This document shows, piece by piece, positions 49,504 to 57,489 of a stretch of 64,000 nt of DNA; within the stretch, counting starts at the first letter, position 1, and the number at the start of each line of letters is the position of its first letter. The position numbers were made by a program, and so were the translations under genes. The notes under the pieces were generated by a model. The model was not told where the DNA came from, did no database searches, and was given only the letters and a program-made list of their open reading frames with translations. Where the stretch lies: contig JBOHAD010000003.1 of NCBI GenBank assembly GCA_050697555.1, positions 1 through 64,000 of the forward strand, given 5' to 3'. The DNA is from DASQWP01 sp050697555 (GTDB lineage Bacteria > Actinomycetota > Thermoleophilia > Gaiellales > Gaiellaceae).

Positions 49504-49849
49504 TGGAAAGTCGATCCTGTTCAGTAGGTCGGCGATTCGCTGGGCAAGCTCTTCGTGACGTGGTTGCGGCGACCGCCACGTTCGTGACCCTGCCGGCGTA
49601 AACCACGGCCACGCGAGTCGTGACGGGGTCGGGTGAATGCATAAGTTGGAAACGCCGGTACGGGTGCTTGGTTGGCACCGGCGCTGGCAGCTTGCCGTTC
49701 TCGGCGCCGCTTAGAAGCTCAGCGAGCCGCTCCGCGAGCTCGACCGTCGCCACCCGAACGACCTCGCCCGACGGCGACCGGATTTCAGCTCGGAACAAGC
49801 CAATCCGGCCACCCAGCCCACTTCGCCGCTGAGCCATGTACGAAGGCAT
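49504..49849 (-). CDS. Hypothetical ORF, probably the frameshifted 5' part of the membrane-protein gene
   Basis: From ATG 49849 or 49837 the frame reads RIGLFRAEIRSPSGEVVRVATVELAERLAELLSG, a plausible small beta-alpha protein, through RVAVVYAGRVTNVAVAA. It then continues without a stop across the membrane-protein gene as obvious low-complexity. Between about 49510 and 49620 the neighbouring frame (LAWPWFTPAG, HEELAQRIADLL) is the better protein, so a one-base shift in this interval is likely. No family recognised. The coordinates cover the stretch where this frame is credible. Confidence 0.35.
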
Positions 49850-49944
49850 GCGTCTTGTTCTCAGCGTAGTCCGACACGGAGCTTCCACAAGGCGTTCCGT
49901 CCTGCGAACGAGGCCTCGTCGTGGGCCAGGCGTGGTCGAAGCGT

Positions 49945-50905
49945 CTACGGAACGCGGGCCGGATCGAAGCGCTCCGCCGCCGCGGTGACGCGAGCATCCA
50001 GCAGGTGCGAGTAGCGCTTGAGCGTGATGAGCGGGTTCGCGTGCCCGGCGACCGCCTGGACGAGCTTGACGTCGGCGCCGGCGGGGCGGCCAGCTCGCGG
50101 AACGCCGCCTCGACTGACGGGAAGAGCGGCACGGAGCGGACGCCCGACTCCGTCTTCGGCTTCCGGAGTTGCTGCCGCGAGTAGGCCCGCTCGACACGAA
50201 TCAGCCGCCGGTCGCGATCGACGTCGCGCCAGCAGAGGGCACGGAGCTCGCCGAGCCGAAGACCCGTCCCGAGCGCGACGTCGAAGAGGCAGACGAAGAA
50301 CAGATCGGGCTCGCGCCGGAGCGGGTCGAGAGGCGCGAGCTCGAGGAGGGCCTCGCGGATTGCGTCCGTGTGCGCGGACGGGATCTCCTTTCCGACGAAG
50401 TCCTGTGCCGGTGGCAGGTCCGCTCGCGCGGCCGGGTTCGCGAGGATCAGGCCCTGCCGGACGGCATCGGCGAGCATCTTGCGGAGCGGGACGATCACGT
50501 TGCGGACCGTGCCGGGTGCCTTGCCGCCGCCTCGAGCTCGGCGATGAGGCGGTCGACGTCGTCCGTGCGCAGCGACGAAAGCGCCCGCCCACCCAAGCGC
50601 GGAAGCACGTGCCTTCGCAGGTTGAGGCGGTAGCCCTCGAACGTCGACGGCGAGAGCCGCGTCCGCCCGCCGGCGCCGACGCGGGCCGGATCCCGATGCG
50701 CGAGCCACCGCTCGGCGTACGAGGCGAGGGCCTCGCTACTCGGCTCGCGCCACGTCCCCGTGTCGACCTCACGCTTCCTGGCCGTCAGGGCGCGCTCGGC
50801 CTCGCGCCGGCTCGGGCCGATCGTCTCCCACTTCTGCTTGCCGCCGACGTAGTAGACGATCGCGTAGTTACCGCTCGAGCGCTTGACGATCGATCCTCGT
50901 GCCAT
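49945..50905 (-). pseudogene. Tyrosine recombinase (integrase), frameshifted and missing the HxxR region
   Basis: The N-terminal arm-binding and core-binding parts lie in one frame (ARGSIVKRSSGNYAIVYYVGG ... LRTDDVDRLIAELEAAAR), which stops early. A one-base loss near 50520 moves the sequence to a second frame (GTVRNVIVPLRKMLADAVRQG ... GTGLRLGELRALCWRDVD, with the first catalytic Arg ... GVRSVPLFPSVEAAF). Near 50090 it moves to a third frame (DVKLVQAVAGHANPLITLKRYSH, with the last His and the Tyr). The stretch that should hold the HxxR motif (HDLRHTFAS-like) is absent. This enzyme cannot work. Confidence 0.88.
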
Positions 50906-50917
50906 TCCGTTCGCCTC

Positions 50918-51382
50918 CTAGCGTGTCGTCGCCCCGGCGCGGAGCCACGCCAGCGCGGGCTCGCGCTCGAAGAAGAGCATCCCGCCGATCTTGACCTCCC
51001 CCGGCACCTCGCCGCGCCGCGTCCGCTCGTAGAGCCATCGCTTCCACGTCTCGGGCTTCTTCGCCGGCGGCAGCTCGGCAACGAGCTGGTCGAGCGTCAG
51101 GAGTCGCGCCGTCGGCGACTCCTGGGCGGCTGTGGCCGGCGTGCGGGCGGCAAGCTCGGCGGCGAGGCGCGGCACCAGCGCGTCGACGAGCCCGGCGACG
51201 TCCTCGACAGGCGGGTCATGCGAAGCTGGGGGAGACTCGATCGGTCGCCGACGGTCCATCTCTTGCTCGCGCTCCCAGTCCGCAAGCGTGAGCTGGCCGT
51301 TGCTTCGATCCCCGCGTGGACGCGGCACTAGATCGCGTAGCATATCAGCATCCAGACGCTCGATCAACTCGCAGCGGTACAC
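50918..51382 (-). CDS. Excisionase-like / MerR-type HTH protein
   Basis: 154 aa. The C-terminal ~60 residues form a small winged HTH: LLTLDQLVAELPPAKKPETWKRW, YERTRRGEVPGEVKIGG, MLFFEREPALAWL, the arrangement of Xis/AlpA and helix_turn_helix_17 proteins. The N-terminal part (ADWEREQEMDRRRP, VAGLVDALVPRLAAELAAR) is helical and variable. It lies 12 bases upstream of the integrase remnant, the standard place for an excisionase or directionality factor. The actual start may be one of the later Met codons. Confidence 0.75.
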   Translation of the reverse strand: MYRCELIERLDADMLRDLVPRPRGDRSNGQLTLADWEREQEMDRRRPIESPPASHDPPVEDVAGLVDALVPRLAAELAARTPATAAQESPTARLLTLDQLVAELPPAKKPETWKRWLYERTRRGEVPGEVKIGGMLFFEREPALAWLRAGATTR

Positions 51383-51390
51383 TCACGCTC

Positions 51391-51678
51391 ATGCGCAGCG
51401 CAGACCTGATCCGCGAGGCGCGTCTCCGCGCCGGCCTCACGCAGTACGAGCTCGCCGAGCGAACTGGTCGCGACAGATCTGTGATCGCACGCTGGGAGCA
51501 GGGTGCCGTGGCGCCGAGCCTTGAGACGCTCATCGAGCTGGTGCGCGCCTGCGGCTTCGAGCTCCCGCTCGAGCTCATCCCGCGCGACGACGCCAACCTC
51601 GAGCGCCTCCGCAAGAACGTTCTCCTCTCGCCCGAGCGCCGCGTACAGCGAATCCTCCGGGCGAGGGCGAACGCCTGA
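51391..51678 (+). CDS. Xre-family HTH protein, probable antitoxin
   Basis: 95 aa from ATG 51391. A canonical HTH_3 domain: LIREARLRAGLTQYELAERTGRDRSVIARWEQGAVAPSLETL. A short helical tail follows (NLERLRKNVLLSPERRVQRILRA). The nucleotidyltransferase gene begins two bases after its stop, so the two form a tight pair. Divergent from the excisionase-like gene. It likely binds its own promoter and neutralises the partner. Confidence 0.85.
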   Translation: MRSADLIREARLRAGLTQYELAERTGRDRSVIARWEQGAVAPSLETLIELVRACGFELPLELIPRDDANLERLRKNVLLSPERRVQRILRARANA

Positions 51679-51680
51679 GG

Positions 51681-52181
51681 ATGGCCGAGCGTCCGCCCTT
51701 CGATCCCTACGCGATCCTCTCGGCGCTCGACCGCCGACGGGTTGTGTACGTCGTGATCGGCTCTTTCGCCCGCGTCGTCCGTGGAGCCGAGGAGCTGCCC
51801 GACGGGCTCGACATCGTGCCGTCGCTTCGCGCCGAGAACCTTCGCCGGCTCGAGGAAGCGTTGGCCGATCTGGAAGCCGTGGGCGTCGGCGGCGCTCGCA
51901 TCAGCCTCACCGAGACCCACGATGCCTTGATCCACACGACGAGCCCCGCCGGCGAGCTCAAGATCGTGCCCGAGCCGGACGGGACGCGCGGCTACGAGGA
52001 TCTCCGCCGAGCCGCGACGCGGGAGCCTCTGGGACGGGGACTTCGCCCGTCCGTCGCCTCGACCGGCGATCTGGCGCGCATGCTCGCCGCGCTCGGGCGG
52101 GACGAAGACAGGCCAAAGCTGCAGGCGCTTCGCCAGGTCGCGGAGCTCGAGCGCAGCCTCGGCCCCGAGCTCGGGCTCTGA
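51681..52181 (+). CDS. Nucleotidyltransferase-fold protein, probable toxin partner of Xre
   Basis: 166 aa. The N-terminal half matches the minimal NTase fold: VVYVVIGSFARVVRG followed by ELPDGLDIVPSL. In AbiEii/MNT-type enzymes this reads GGxAxxLHG...TxDxD; here the acidic pair is D-G-L-D, so one metal Asp is displaced or changed. A helical C-terminal part ends in DLARMLAALGRDEDRPKLQALR, the helix found in such proteins. Operonic with the Xre gene. It would modify tRNA or protein if active. Confidence 0.75.
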   Translation: MAERPPFDPYAILSALDRRRVVYVVIGSFARVVRGAEELPDGLDIVPSLRAENLRRLEEALADLEAVGVGGARISLTETHDALIHTTSPAGELKIVPEPDGTRGYEDLRRAATREPLGRGLRPSVASTGDLARMLAALGRDEDRPKLQALRQVAELERSLGPELGL

Positions 52182-52233
52182 TTTCCAGGACTGCCGACCG
52201 GCTCTCGATGAGCCGGGGCATGATGGCGAAGCG

Positions 52234-52452
52234 ATGAAATCCAAGCCCGCACTCCAAGACGTCGTAGAACTGCGCGAGGCGCGCGGTGGCCAGCCCGCGG
52301 GCGCGATCGGAGCCGTCGTCGAACTCTTCTCGACGGAGGCCCTCGTCGAGATCGCAGACGACGCCGGCCGGACCGTCGAAGTTCTGACGGTCCCGTACGA
52401 AGCACTTCGCATCCGAGAGTCCCAGTCCGCGGCTCGCCGCGCCGCCGGATAA
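52234..52452 (+). CDS. DUF4926-like small protein
   Basis: 72 aa. ALQDVVELREARGGQPAGAIGAVVELF followed by ALVEIADDAGRTVEVLTVPYEALR is the SH3-like pattern of DUF4926, a family of ~70-aa proteins often near toxin-like genes on mobile DNA. A short Arg-rich tail follows. Fifty bases after the nucleotidyltransferase gene; could be part of the same transcript. Confidence 0.7.
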   Translation: MKSKPALQDVVELREARGGQPAGAIGAVVELFSTEALVEIADDAGRTVEVLTVPYEALRIRESQSAARRAAG

Positions 52453-52602
52453 CCCGGCCGCGAGGGCAGCTAGTCAGCGGGATAGCCAGCGGGGGCACAG
52501 ATGCATCATTCGATGCTCAACGACCTCATTGCCCCTCTGACCTACCCCGACCAGCTGGTTGCGCCCCGCGAACCGTGCCCGCACGCGGCCTAGTATGGAG
52601 GG

Positions 52603-53442
52603 GTGGAGAGTCCCGAGCACGAGCGCCGAAGCGTCGTCGAGTACGTGGAGCTCGAGGCCGGCGACGAGACCGTTACGCACGCAGAGAAGATCTCGTCGGA
52701 GCGCGTGATGGGCCACGAGTACGACGTCTGGGACGTCGAGACGAACAAGAACCGTTGGTGGGTTATCACGAACCCGACGAACCTCTACCTCAAGGACGAA
52801 TTCAAGAGCATGGACTACGTGCTCTCGTTCCACATCGGCCTCATGCACCGCGTGTTCGCACGACAGGCCCGGTCGGCCCGCACAGGCGATGAGGAGAAGG
52901 ATCGCCTCCGCCTGCCCTGGCGGAAGTGGGAACAGGCGGCGAAGGCCTCCGAGGAGGCGGATGAGGCGGAGGAGTTCCAGGCGGTCGGCATGCGCTGCCG
53001 CGAAGCGTTGCTCGCATTCGTGTGGAGCGTTGCCAAGGACGAGATGGTTCCTGATGCCGACGAAGTGCCGAAGAAGGGTGACTTCCTGCACTGGAGCGAG
53101 TACATTGCCGCGGCGCTTACCCCGACCTCGCCCAGGTTGCGCGGCTACCTACGGAAGATGGCGGCCAATACCTGGGACCTCGTCAACTGGCTGACGCACG
53201 AGGCGAACGCGCACCGTTTCGATGCCATCATTGCGGTGGACGCGACTGCATACACCCTCGACGTGTTCGGGATGGCTCTTGTGCGCCATGAGCGCGGCCA
53301 GCCGGAACGATGCCCGGAGTGCGCGTCATATCGACTCGTTGGCGACTATCGATCGGAACTCGACGCCTACGTGACGCTCTGCGAGGCGTGTGAGTGGGAA
53401 AGCGAGCCCCGCGAGGCGTCTCGGCGTTCGTCGCCTTCGTAA
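52603..53442 (+). CDS. Hypothetical accessory protein with C-terminal zinc ribbon
   Basis: 279 aa from GTG 52603. The N-terminal ~90 residues are beta-rich (EYDVWDVETNKNRWWVITNPTNLY then LKDEFKSMDYVLSFHIGLMHR). The middle is a long helical region (FQAVGMRCREALLAFVWSV, MAANTWDLVNWLTHEANAHR), reminiscent of HEPN-like or Abi helical bundles but lacking a clear RxxxxH. The C-terminus has two CxxC pairs (CPECASYRLVG and CEACEWESE), a zinc ribbon. Base composition is less GC-biased than the flanks. A TAGTAT six bases before the start may mark a leaderless promoter. Function unknown; defence-type roles are possible for such genes. Confidence 0.72.
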   Translation: MESPEHERRSVVEYVELEAGDETVTHAEKISSERVMGHEYDVWDVETNKNRWWVITNPTNLYLKDEFKSMDYVLSFHIGLMHRVFARQARSARTGDEEKDRLRLPWRKWEQAAKASEEADEAEEFQAVGMRCREALLAFVWSVAKDEMVPDADEVPKKGDFLHWSEYIAAALTPTSPRLRGYLRKMAANTWDLVNWLTHEANAHRFDAIIAVDATAYTLDVFGMALVRHERGQPERCPECASYRLVGDYRSELDAYVTLCEACEWESEPREASRRSSPS

Positions 53443-53552
53443 CCGGCGCTCGCCAATCCGAGGTTGCGCCACGTCACGGGGGTGCCTCGAGCTGCGCGCC
53501 GCGACGTTCTCAGTGGCGGCCAGCATCGAAGGATGCATCTGCGTCTCGCGTG

Positions 53553-54044
53553 CTAGGGCTGCGCGATCGTCTCGGGTCTGCGACGGGTCTCCGCGGCCAG
53601 CGGTCGGCCGTGAGCATCCCCCTCGAGGATCTCCTTGAGCCTGGCGAGGTCGGCCTTGAATCCGCGGCGCATGAGTCTTGCGACGAGGGGGTCGAGCAAC
53701 CTGCCGAACATCGTTTCCGCCTCGGCTACGACCGTGGCACGACAGCGCCCGTGTGCCGGCTCGCAGAGGCAGGCCGTGTTGAGGTCGAATGGCCCTTCGA
53801 TCGTCCGATGGGCGATCTGCCGGCCCGGCTCGAACGTGGTCACCTCGTCGACGTACTCCGCTCGCCGTCCGAACATCTTCATCGCCATCCGGCCGCGGCA
53901 GCCTACGCCCGGGCTGGCGGAGGGATCCAGCCATTCCGACTCCACCACCGCTCCCATCCACACCGGATCGTTGTTCCGGACGGCGAGGAAGGCGAAGACG
54001 TCGTCGGGCGATCGGTTGATGACGATGCTCTCCTCGATTCTCAT
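53553..54044 (-). CDS. SRPBCC (START-like) family protein
   Basis: 163 aa. Opens with RIEESIVINRSPDDVFAFLA, the standard first strand and helix of polyketide-cyclase/dehydrase-type SRPBCC proteins, and closes with the long C-terminal helix (LVARLMRRGFKADLARLKEIL). Strands between include EYVDEVTTFEPGRQIAHRTI. These proteins bind hydrophobic ligands in a central cavity. Probably co-transcribed with the SnoaL-like gene upstream on the same strand. Confidence 0.85.
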   Translation of the reverse strand: MRIEESIVINRSPDDVFAFLAVRNNDPVWMGAVVESEWLDPSASPGVGCRGRMAMKMFGRRAEYVDEVTTFEPGRQIAHRTIEGPFDLNTACLCEPAHGRCRATVVAEAETMFGRLLDPLVARLMRRGFKADLARLKEILEGDAHGRPLAAETRRRPETIAQP

Positions 54045-54111
54045 CTTTGCTCCCTTCGTCGCGATCGAACGAGACCGGTAGCGGGCCGCCGCCTGTCCCG
54101 CGGTACCTCGG

Positions 54112-54537
54112 CTACCGCGCGGCCGGTTGGGGAGCGATGCCGAGCTGCTGGAGCATCCCGAGCATGTCCCAGTTGGTCCAGCCTTCGACGATCTGGCCGC
54201 CGTCGTCGAAGCGCTCGATGGTGATGCCCGTGACGGTGGCCGTCTGCCCGGTCGGGTCGATGCCCATCAGCTCGCCGTCGTGCGTCCCGCGGGCAGTCCA
54301 CCTCGTGGCGACCTTGTCACCGTCGGCGACTTGGTCTTCGACCGTCACGGTGAGATCGGGGACGCCCTCCCTCAGCCGACCGATGTACTCCTTGACGCCG
54401 TCCGGGCCTCGGACCGGGGCCTCGGGCCCGGACGGGTGACCGACGTACTCGGGCGCGAACAGCTCGTCGACGACATCGAAATCTCCTTCGCTCCAGACCT
54501 CGTCGAAGAACCGCCGCGCTGTGGCACTGGTGCTCAT
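54112..54537 (-). CDS. SnoaL-like ester cyclase family protein
   Basis: 141 aa from ATG 54537, which has GGAGG eight bases ahead; the longer in-frame form to 54603 is Arg/Ser-rich and unlikely. SnoaL/NTF2 fold: ARRFFDEVWSEGDFDVVDELFAPEYVGH, GPDGVKEYIGRLREGVPDL, VATRWTARGTHDGELMGI and GWTNWDMLGMLQQLG. Members include polyketide cyclases and stress-linked ligand binders. Follows the HD-GYP/LuxR gene on the same strand. Confidence 0.88.
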   Translation of the reverse strand: MSTSATARRFFDEVWSEGDFDVVDELFAPEYVGHPSGPEAPVRGPDGVKEYIGRLREGVPDLTVTVEDQVADGDKVATRWTARGTHDGELMGIDPTGQTATVTGITIERFDDGGQIVEGWTNWDMLGMLQQLGIAPQPAAR

Positions 54538-54625
54538 CTCGCCTCCTTCACTCGACGAATGCCGTTCTCGCCCAGCATGGCGAGCGCGACCGGACGTCCG
54601 CATCGGCAGACCTACCTATTTCGCC

Positions 54626-56170
54626 TCACGAGAGGAGGCCGTGCTCCATCGCGAACAGCGCGGCGGAGGCTCTGCTGGAGACGCCGATCTTCGCGTAGAT
54701 GTGCTGCACGTGGTGTTCCGCGGTTCGCGTGGATATGTACAAGCGCCGCGCGATCGCTCGGTTCGAGAGGCCTTGTGCAACGAGCTGCAACACCTCGACC
54801 TCCCGCTCGCTCAGCCCCGCCGGCCGAAGGTCCGCTCTCCTCTGCGGGGGCCCTCCGGCGGCATCCACGACGGCCCTTACCGCATCGGGGTCGAGTCGTC
54901 CCGCTTGGGCGTCGTGCTGTAGTCGCGCGGCCGCCTCGTCGACCGCCAGTGCGTCGCGGTGCGGCCGGACCTGGGTCATCGCCTGAAGGGCATCCGCGGC
55001 CGCGAGGATGCGAGCCGGAAATGGGATCTGCGCCGCGCTACAGCCACGGTGGTAGCCCGACCCGTCCATGCGCTCGTGGTGCAGGCCCGCGAGGGCGGCC
55101 ATCGGCTCCAGGACAGCCGTGCAGGAGAGGATTCGTTCCGAGTGATACGGGTGCAGGCGGACCTGCTCCCACTCCCCGCTCGTCAGCTGTCCGGGCTTCT
55201 CCCAGACGGCGTTCGAGATCGCGACTCGGCCGAGATCGTGTAGCAGCGCCGCAATCGTCAGCCGCGCCAGCGCGTCCATGTCGAGCCCGAGGTTCTCGCC
55301 GGCCGCCCGCGCCAGCCGCGCCACGCCGGCCGAGTGGCCGTAGGTGAAGGGCGTCTTGAGATCCGCTAGATCTCCGAAGGTCGCGGCCAGCTCCGGCAGC
55401 CGCGCGATCGGAACGAAGCGGACGGGCTCCGGCTCCGCCTCGAGCACCCGGCGGCGGGGATCGCCGCGGCTCGCAGCCTCCAGCAGCTCGGCGGCATGCG
55501 CCACGAACGTGTCGGCGATGGCCGGATCGAAGATGCTCCCGGCACGCCGCAGGACGGCCTCGACGGCAAGCTCCCGCCCTCCCAGGACGTCGAACTTCGC
55601 CCCCACGCTCGCGACGTGCACCACGCGCCCGGTCAGCGCGATCTCCACCCCCTTGAGACCCTCCGGGACGCCCTTCCCGTTCCACCACTCGGAGTACTGG
55701 CGCAGACTCAGCTGCACCTCTTTCGGGAGGCCGAGTCGGCGGGCGGTATGCGCGGCGACCTCGCACGACGCCGTCGCGAAGCGCTTCAGGAACCCTGGCC
55801 CCTTCGTGAGGAACCGCGCCGCGATCCGCGCTCGCTCCCTGCCGTCGACCTCCCGCAGCAGCGACGGCAGATACGTCGTAAACAGCTCCTTCGGGTCGGC
55901 GAAGTTCGTCCTCTGCGCCGCCCGGTTCGCCGCTAGATCGTCGCTCCACACCAGGTAGGTCTCGTGCGCGTACCCCGTGCAGCCGACGTGCTCGAGCAGG
56001 GCATCGTAGAAGACATCGGCGACCTCGCTCTCATGGAGCTCCAGCTTGCGCGCTAGCGCCGTGGCGACCAGACATGACCGCACGGCGTCGTCGGGGGGAA
56101 GGCCGAGCCCGTGATCCGAGATCAGCGAGAGCCCGGCGAGCAAATCGGCGAGCCGAACGCCATCGTTCAC
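54626..56170 (-). CDS. HD-GYP domain protein with C-terminal LuxR-type HTH
   Basis: 514 aa. An N-terminal degenerate HD half (DVFYDALLEHVGCTGYAHE) is followed by an HD-GYP domain: HSAGVARLARAAGENLGLD, IAALLHDLGRVAISNAVWEKPG, RLHPYHSERIL, LAGLHHERMDGSGYHRG (GYP as GYH) and ILAAADALQAMT. The C-terminus is a complete LuxR HTH (LSEREVEVLQLVAQGLSNRAIARRLYISTRTAEHH). This links a possible cyclic-nucleotide hydrolase or sensor to direct transcription control. It is the rightmost gene of the element and may regulate the two small ligand-binding genes downstream. Confidence 0.9.
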   Translation of the reverse strand: MNDGVRLADLLAGLSLISDHGLGLPPDDAVRSCLVATALARKLELHESEVADVFYDALLEHVGCTGYAHETYLVWSDDLAANRAAQRTNFADPKELFTTYLPSLLREVDGRERARIAARFLTKGPGFLKRFATASCEVAAHTARRLGLPKEVQLSLRQYSEWWNGKGVPEGLKGVEIALTGRVVHVASVGAKFDVLGGRELAVEAVLRRAGSIFDPAIADTFVAHAAELLEAASRGDPRRRVLEAEPEPVRFVPIARLPELAATFGDLADLKTPFTYGHSAGVARLARAAGENLGLDMDALARLTIAALLHDLGRVAISNAVWEKPGQLTSGEWEQVRLHPYHSERILSCTAVLEPMAALAGLHHERMDGSGYHRGCSAAQIPFPARILAAADALQAMTQVRPHRDALAVDEAAARLQHDAQAGRLDPDAVRAVVDAAGGPPQRRADLRPAGLSEREVEVLQLVAQGLSNRAIARRLYISTRTAEHHVQHIYAKIGVSSRASAALFAMEHGLLS

Positions 56171-56361
56171 GATGGCAGGGACCTTAGACCGGGCTATCTT
56201 TCCGCTCGGCCGCGGCTAACGTCCTGCTAAGGAAACGGTCGCAAACGCACTCCGGTGCGTCTCCCGGTCCGAGACCGTCAAGAGGCCGGAAAGCCGCATG
56301 GATAAAGCGATTAGCGAAAACAGCCGGAACCAAACCAAACCACTCCGAAAGCCCTACTTCA

Positions 56362-56405
56362 GCTTTGCAAGCCGGAGGTCGCGGGTTCGACTCCCGCACG
56401 CTCCA
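56362..56405 (+). repeat. Right attachment site and displaced tRNA-Ala 3' end
   Basis: The 19-base core (56362-56380) is followed by a T-arm and acceptor strand ending at the discriminator A (56405). The 5' side of the anticodon stem is not matched, so it is not a functional tRNA. The rest of the gap 56171-56643 holds no gene I can support. Confidence 0.85.
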
Positions 56406-56643
56406 TCGCCGCTAGTAGCGCCGATTCGTCCGAAATTCCCGCAAATCGCCGCAAATCGAAGAGTAGACGGTATCCGCCGGCCAGAAGCGGTTGGAGTAGC
56501 TCTTGCTCCGTCTCGAGACAGGCGTAGCGAGGGGCGAGGTCGTCTTCTTGGGCACCTTCCGTAAGGAGAGCCTCCGCCCGGGTGGAGCGCGGGCAGTCCC
56601 TGCGCGGCAGTGCCTCGAGGGACCTCGGTGGTAACATCGTCGT

Positions 56644-57393
56644 TTGCTGTACTGCGGGAGGCACCTCGGCGCCGACTCGCTATCCGCGCGGGCTCGTCGC
56701 CTGGAACTGCGCGTGGTCGCGCGAGCCCGGCTCTACGCGCGAGCGAGACGGCCTGCGTTCGCCTGCTATCTCCTGGCACGGTGGTCCAGAGCCCTGATCC
56801 CTCCCGTTGCCGTGGTTGTCTCCGCCGTCCTGGTCTCCGCCGCCCTCGGCGTCGGGATCGCGTTCTTGGTGGGCCCCGGTCTGCGTTACGAGGTCGCGAG
56901 CGTTGGCCCGAGGATGAGCGTACAGCCGTCCTCCGCCGGCTTCCCGATCGCAGAGTCGACCGCGATCTCGGGCGACGAGATCCCCATCGCCCAGCGCGCG
57001 GGAACTGGAAGGCCGTCGGCTGGAGGAAGCGGACCCGTGTCGACGGCGTCGTCGCGTGCGAGCGCGTCCGCGGCCGACGATGGTCTCTTCTCTACTGGAC
57101 CGAGCCTCGCTTTGGAACCCGCTACCCACGACGGGCCATCGCGCTCCGAGCAGGGAGGCACCTCGGAACCCCCCGCCGGATCGAGCGCCGGCGCGCCGCC
57201 CGACGATGAGGAGCCCTCGGAGGAAGTCCCCGGGGAAGAGGAAGAGGCCCCGCCCGAGGAGCCACCGGGAAGCGAGGAGAAGGTGACCATCTGCCACAAG
57301 GCCGGCTCGACGGGTGCGAAGACCCTTACTGTGGGGGCGGGCGCGGTCGAGGGGCATCTGGCCCACGGGGACACGCTCGGCGCCTGTCCGTAG
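56644..57393 (+). CDS. Membrane-anchored protein with low-complexity stalk and C-terminal CHK/HLAHGD motif
   Basis: TTG 56644 opens the frame; GTG 56713 is an equally possible start. One N-terminal membrane helix (LIPPVAVVVSAVLVSAALGVGIAFL), then ~150 residues rich in Ser, Ala, Gly, Pro and Glu (EPPAGSSAGAPPDDEEPSEE) acting as a stalk. The compact end, KVTICHKAGSTGAKTLTVGAG followed by VEGHLAHGDTLGACP, is a small module seen at the ends of many secreted bacterial proteins, with a Cys pair and a His pair. Its function is unknown. It lies just outside the integrated element, before the spike genes. Confidence 0.6.
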   Translation: MLYCGRHLGADSLSARARRLELRVVARARLYARARRPAFACYLLARWSRALIPPVAVVVSAVLVSAALGVGIAFLVGPGLRYEVASVGPRMSVQPSSAGFPIAESTAISGDEIPIAQRAGTGRPSAGGSGPVSTASSRASASAADDGLFSTGPSLALEPATHDGPSRSEQGGTSEPPAGSSAGAPPDDEEPSEEVPGEEEEAPPEEPPGSEEKVTICHKAGSTGAKTLTVGAGAVEGHLAHGDTLGACP

Positions 57394-57489
57394 CGGCGGG
57401 CCGCGGACCGGGGTGAGGCCGACAGGTCATGACCCTGCACCCGCCGCGCCGCATTTGATCTCGACGTGCACGCGGGTCAAGATGCCCCG

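Larger units (their letters stand above)
49009..56380. mobile_element. Integrated genetic element in tRNA-Ala, 7.35 kb, immobile
   Basis: Bounded by a 19-base direct repeat: GCTTTGCAAGCCGGAGGTC at 49009-49027 inside the tRNA and at 56362-56380. After the right copy a T-arm and acceptor strand follow (GCGGG-TTCGACT-CCCGC, ACGCTCCA to 56405), a displaced tRNA-Ala 3' end with compensating stem changes. The integrase gene points toward the tRNA, as is usual, but is damaged. Contents: two small ORFs, integrase remnant, excisionase-like gene, Xre/nucleotidyltransferase pair, DUF4926-like gene, zinc-ribbon gene, SRPBCC, SnoaL-like and HD-GYP/LuxR genes. No replication gene is seen. Confidence 0.85.

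Noticed and set aside
56184..56664. Minus-strand ORFs with the peptide GVEPATSGLQS and similar
   Set aside because: This is the well-known spurious translation of a tRNA 3' end, here the displaced tRNA-Ala fragment.
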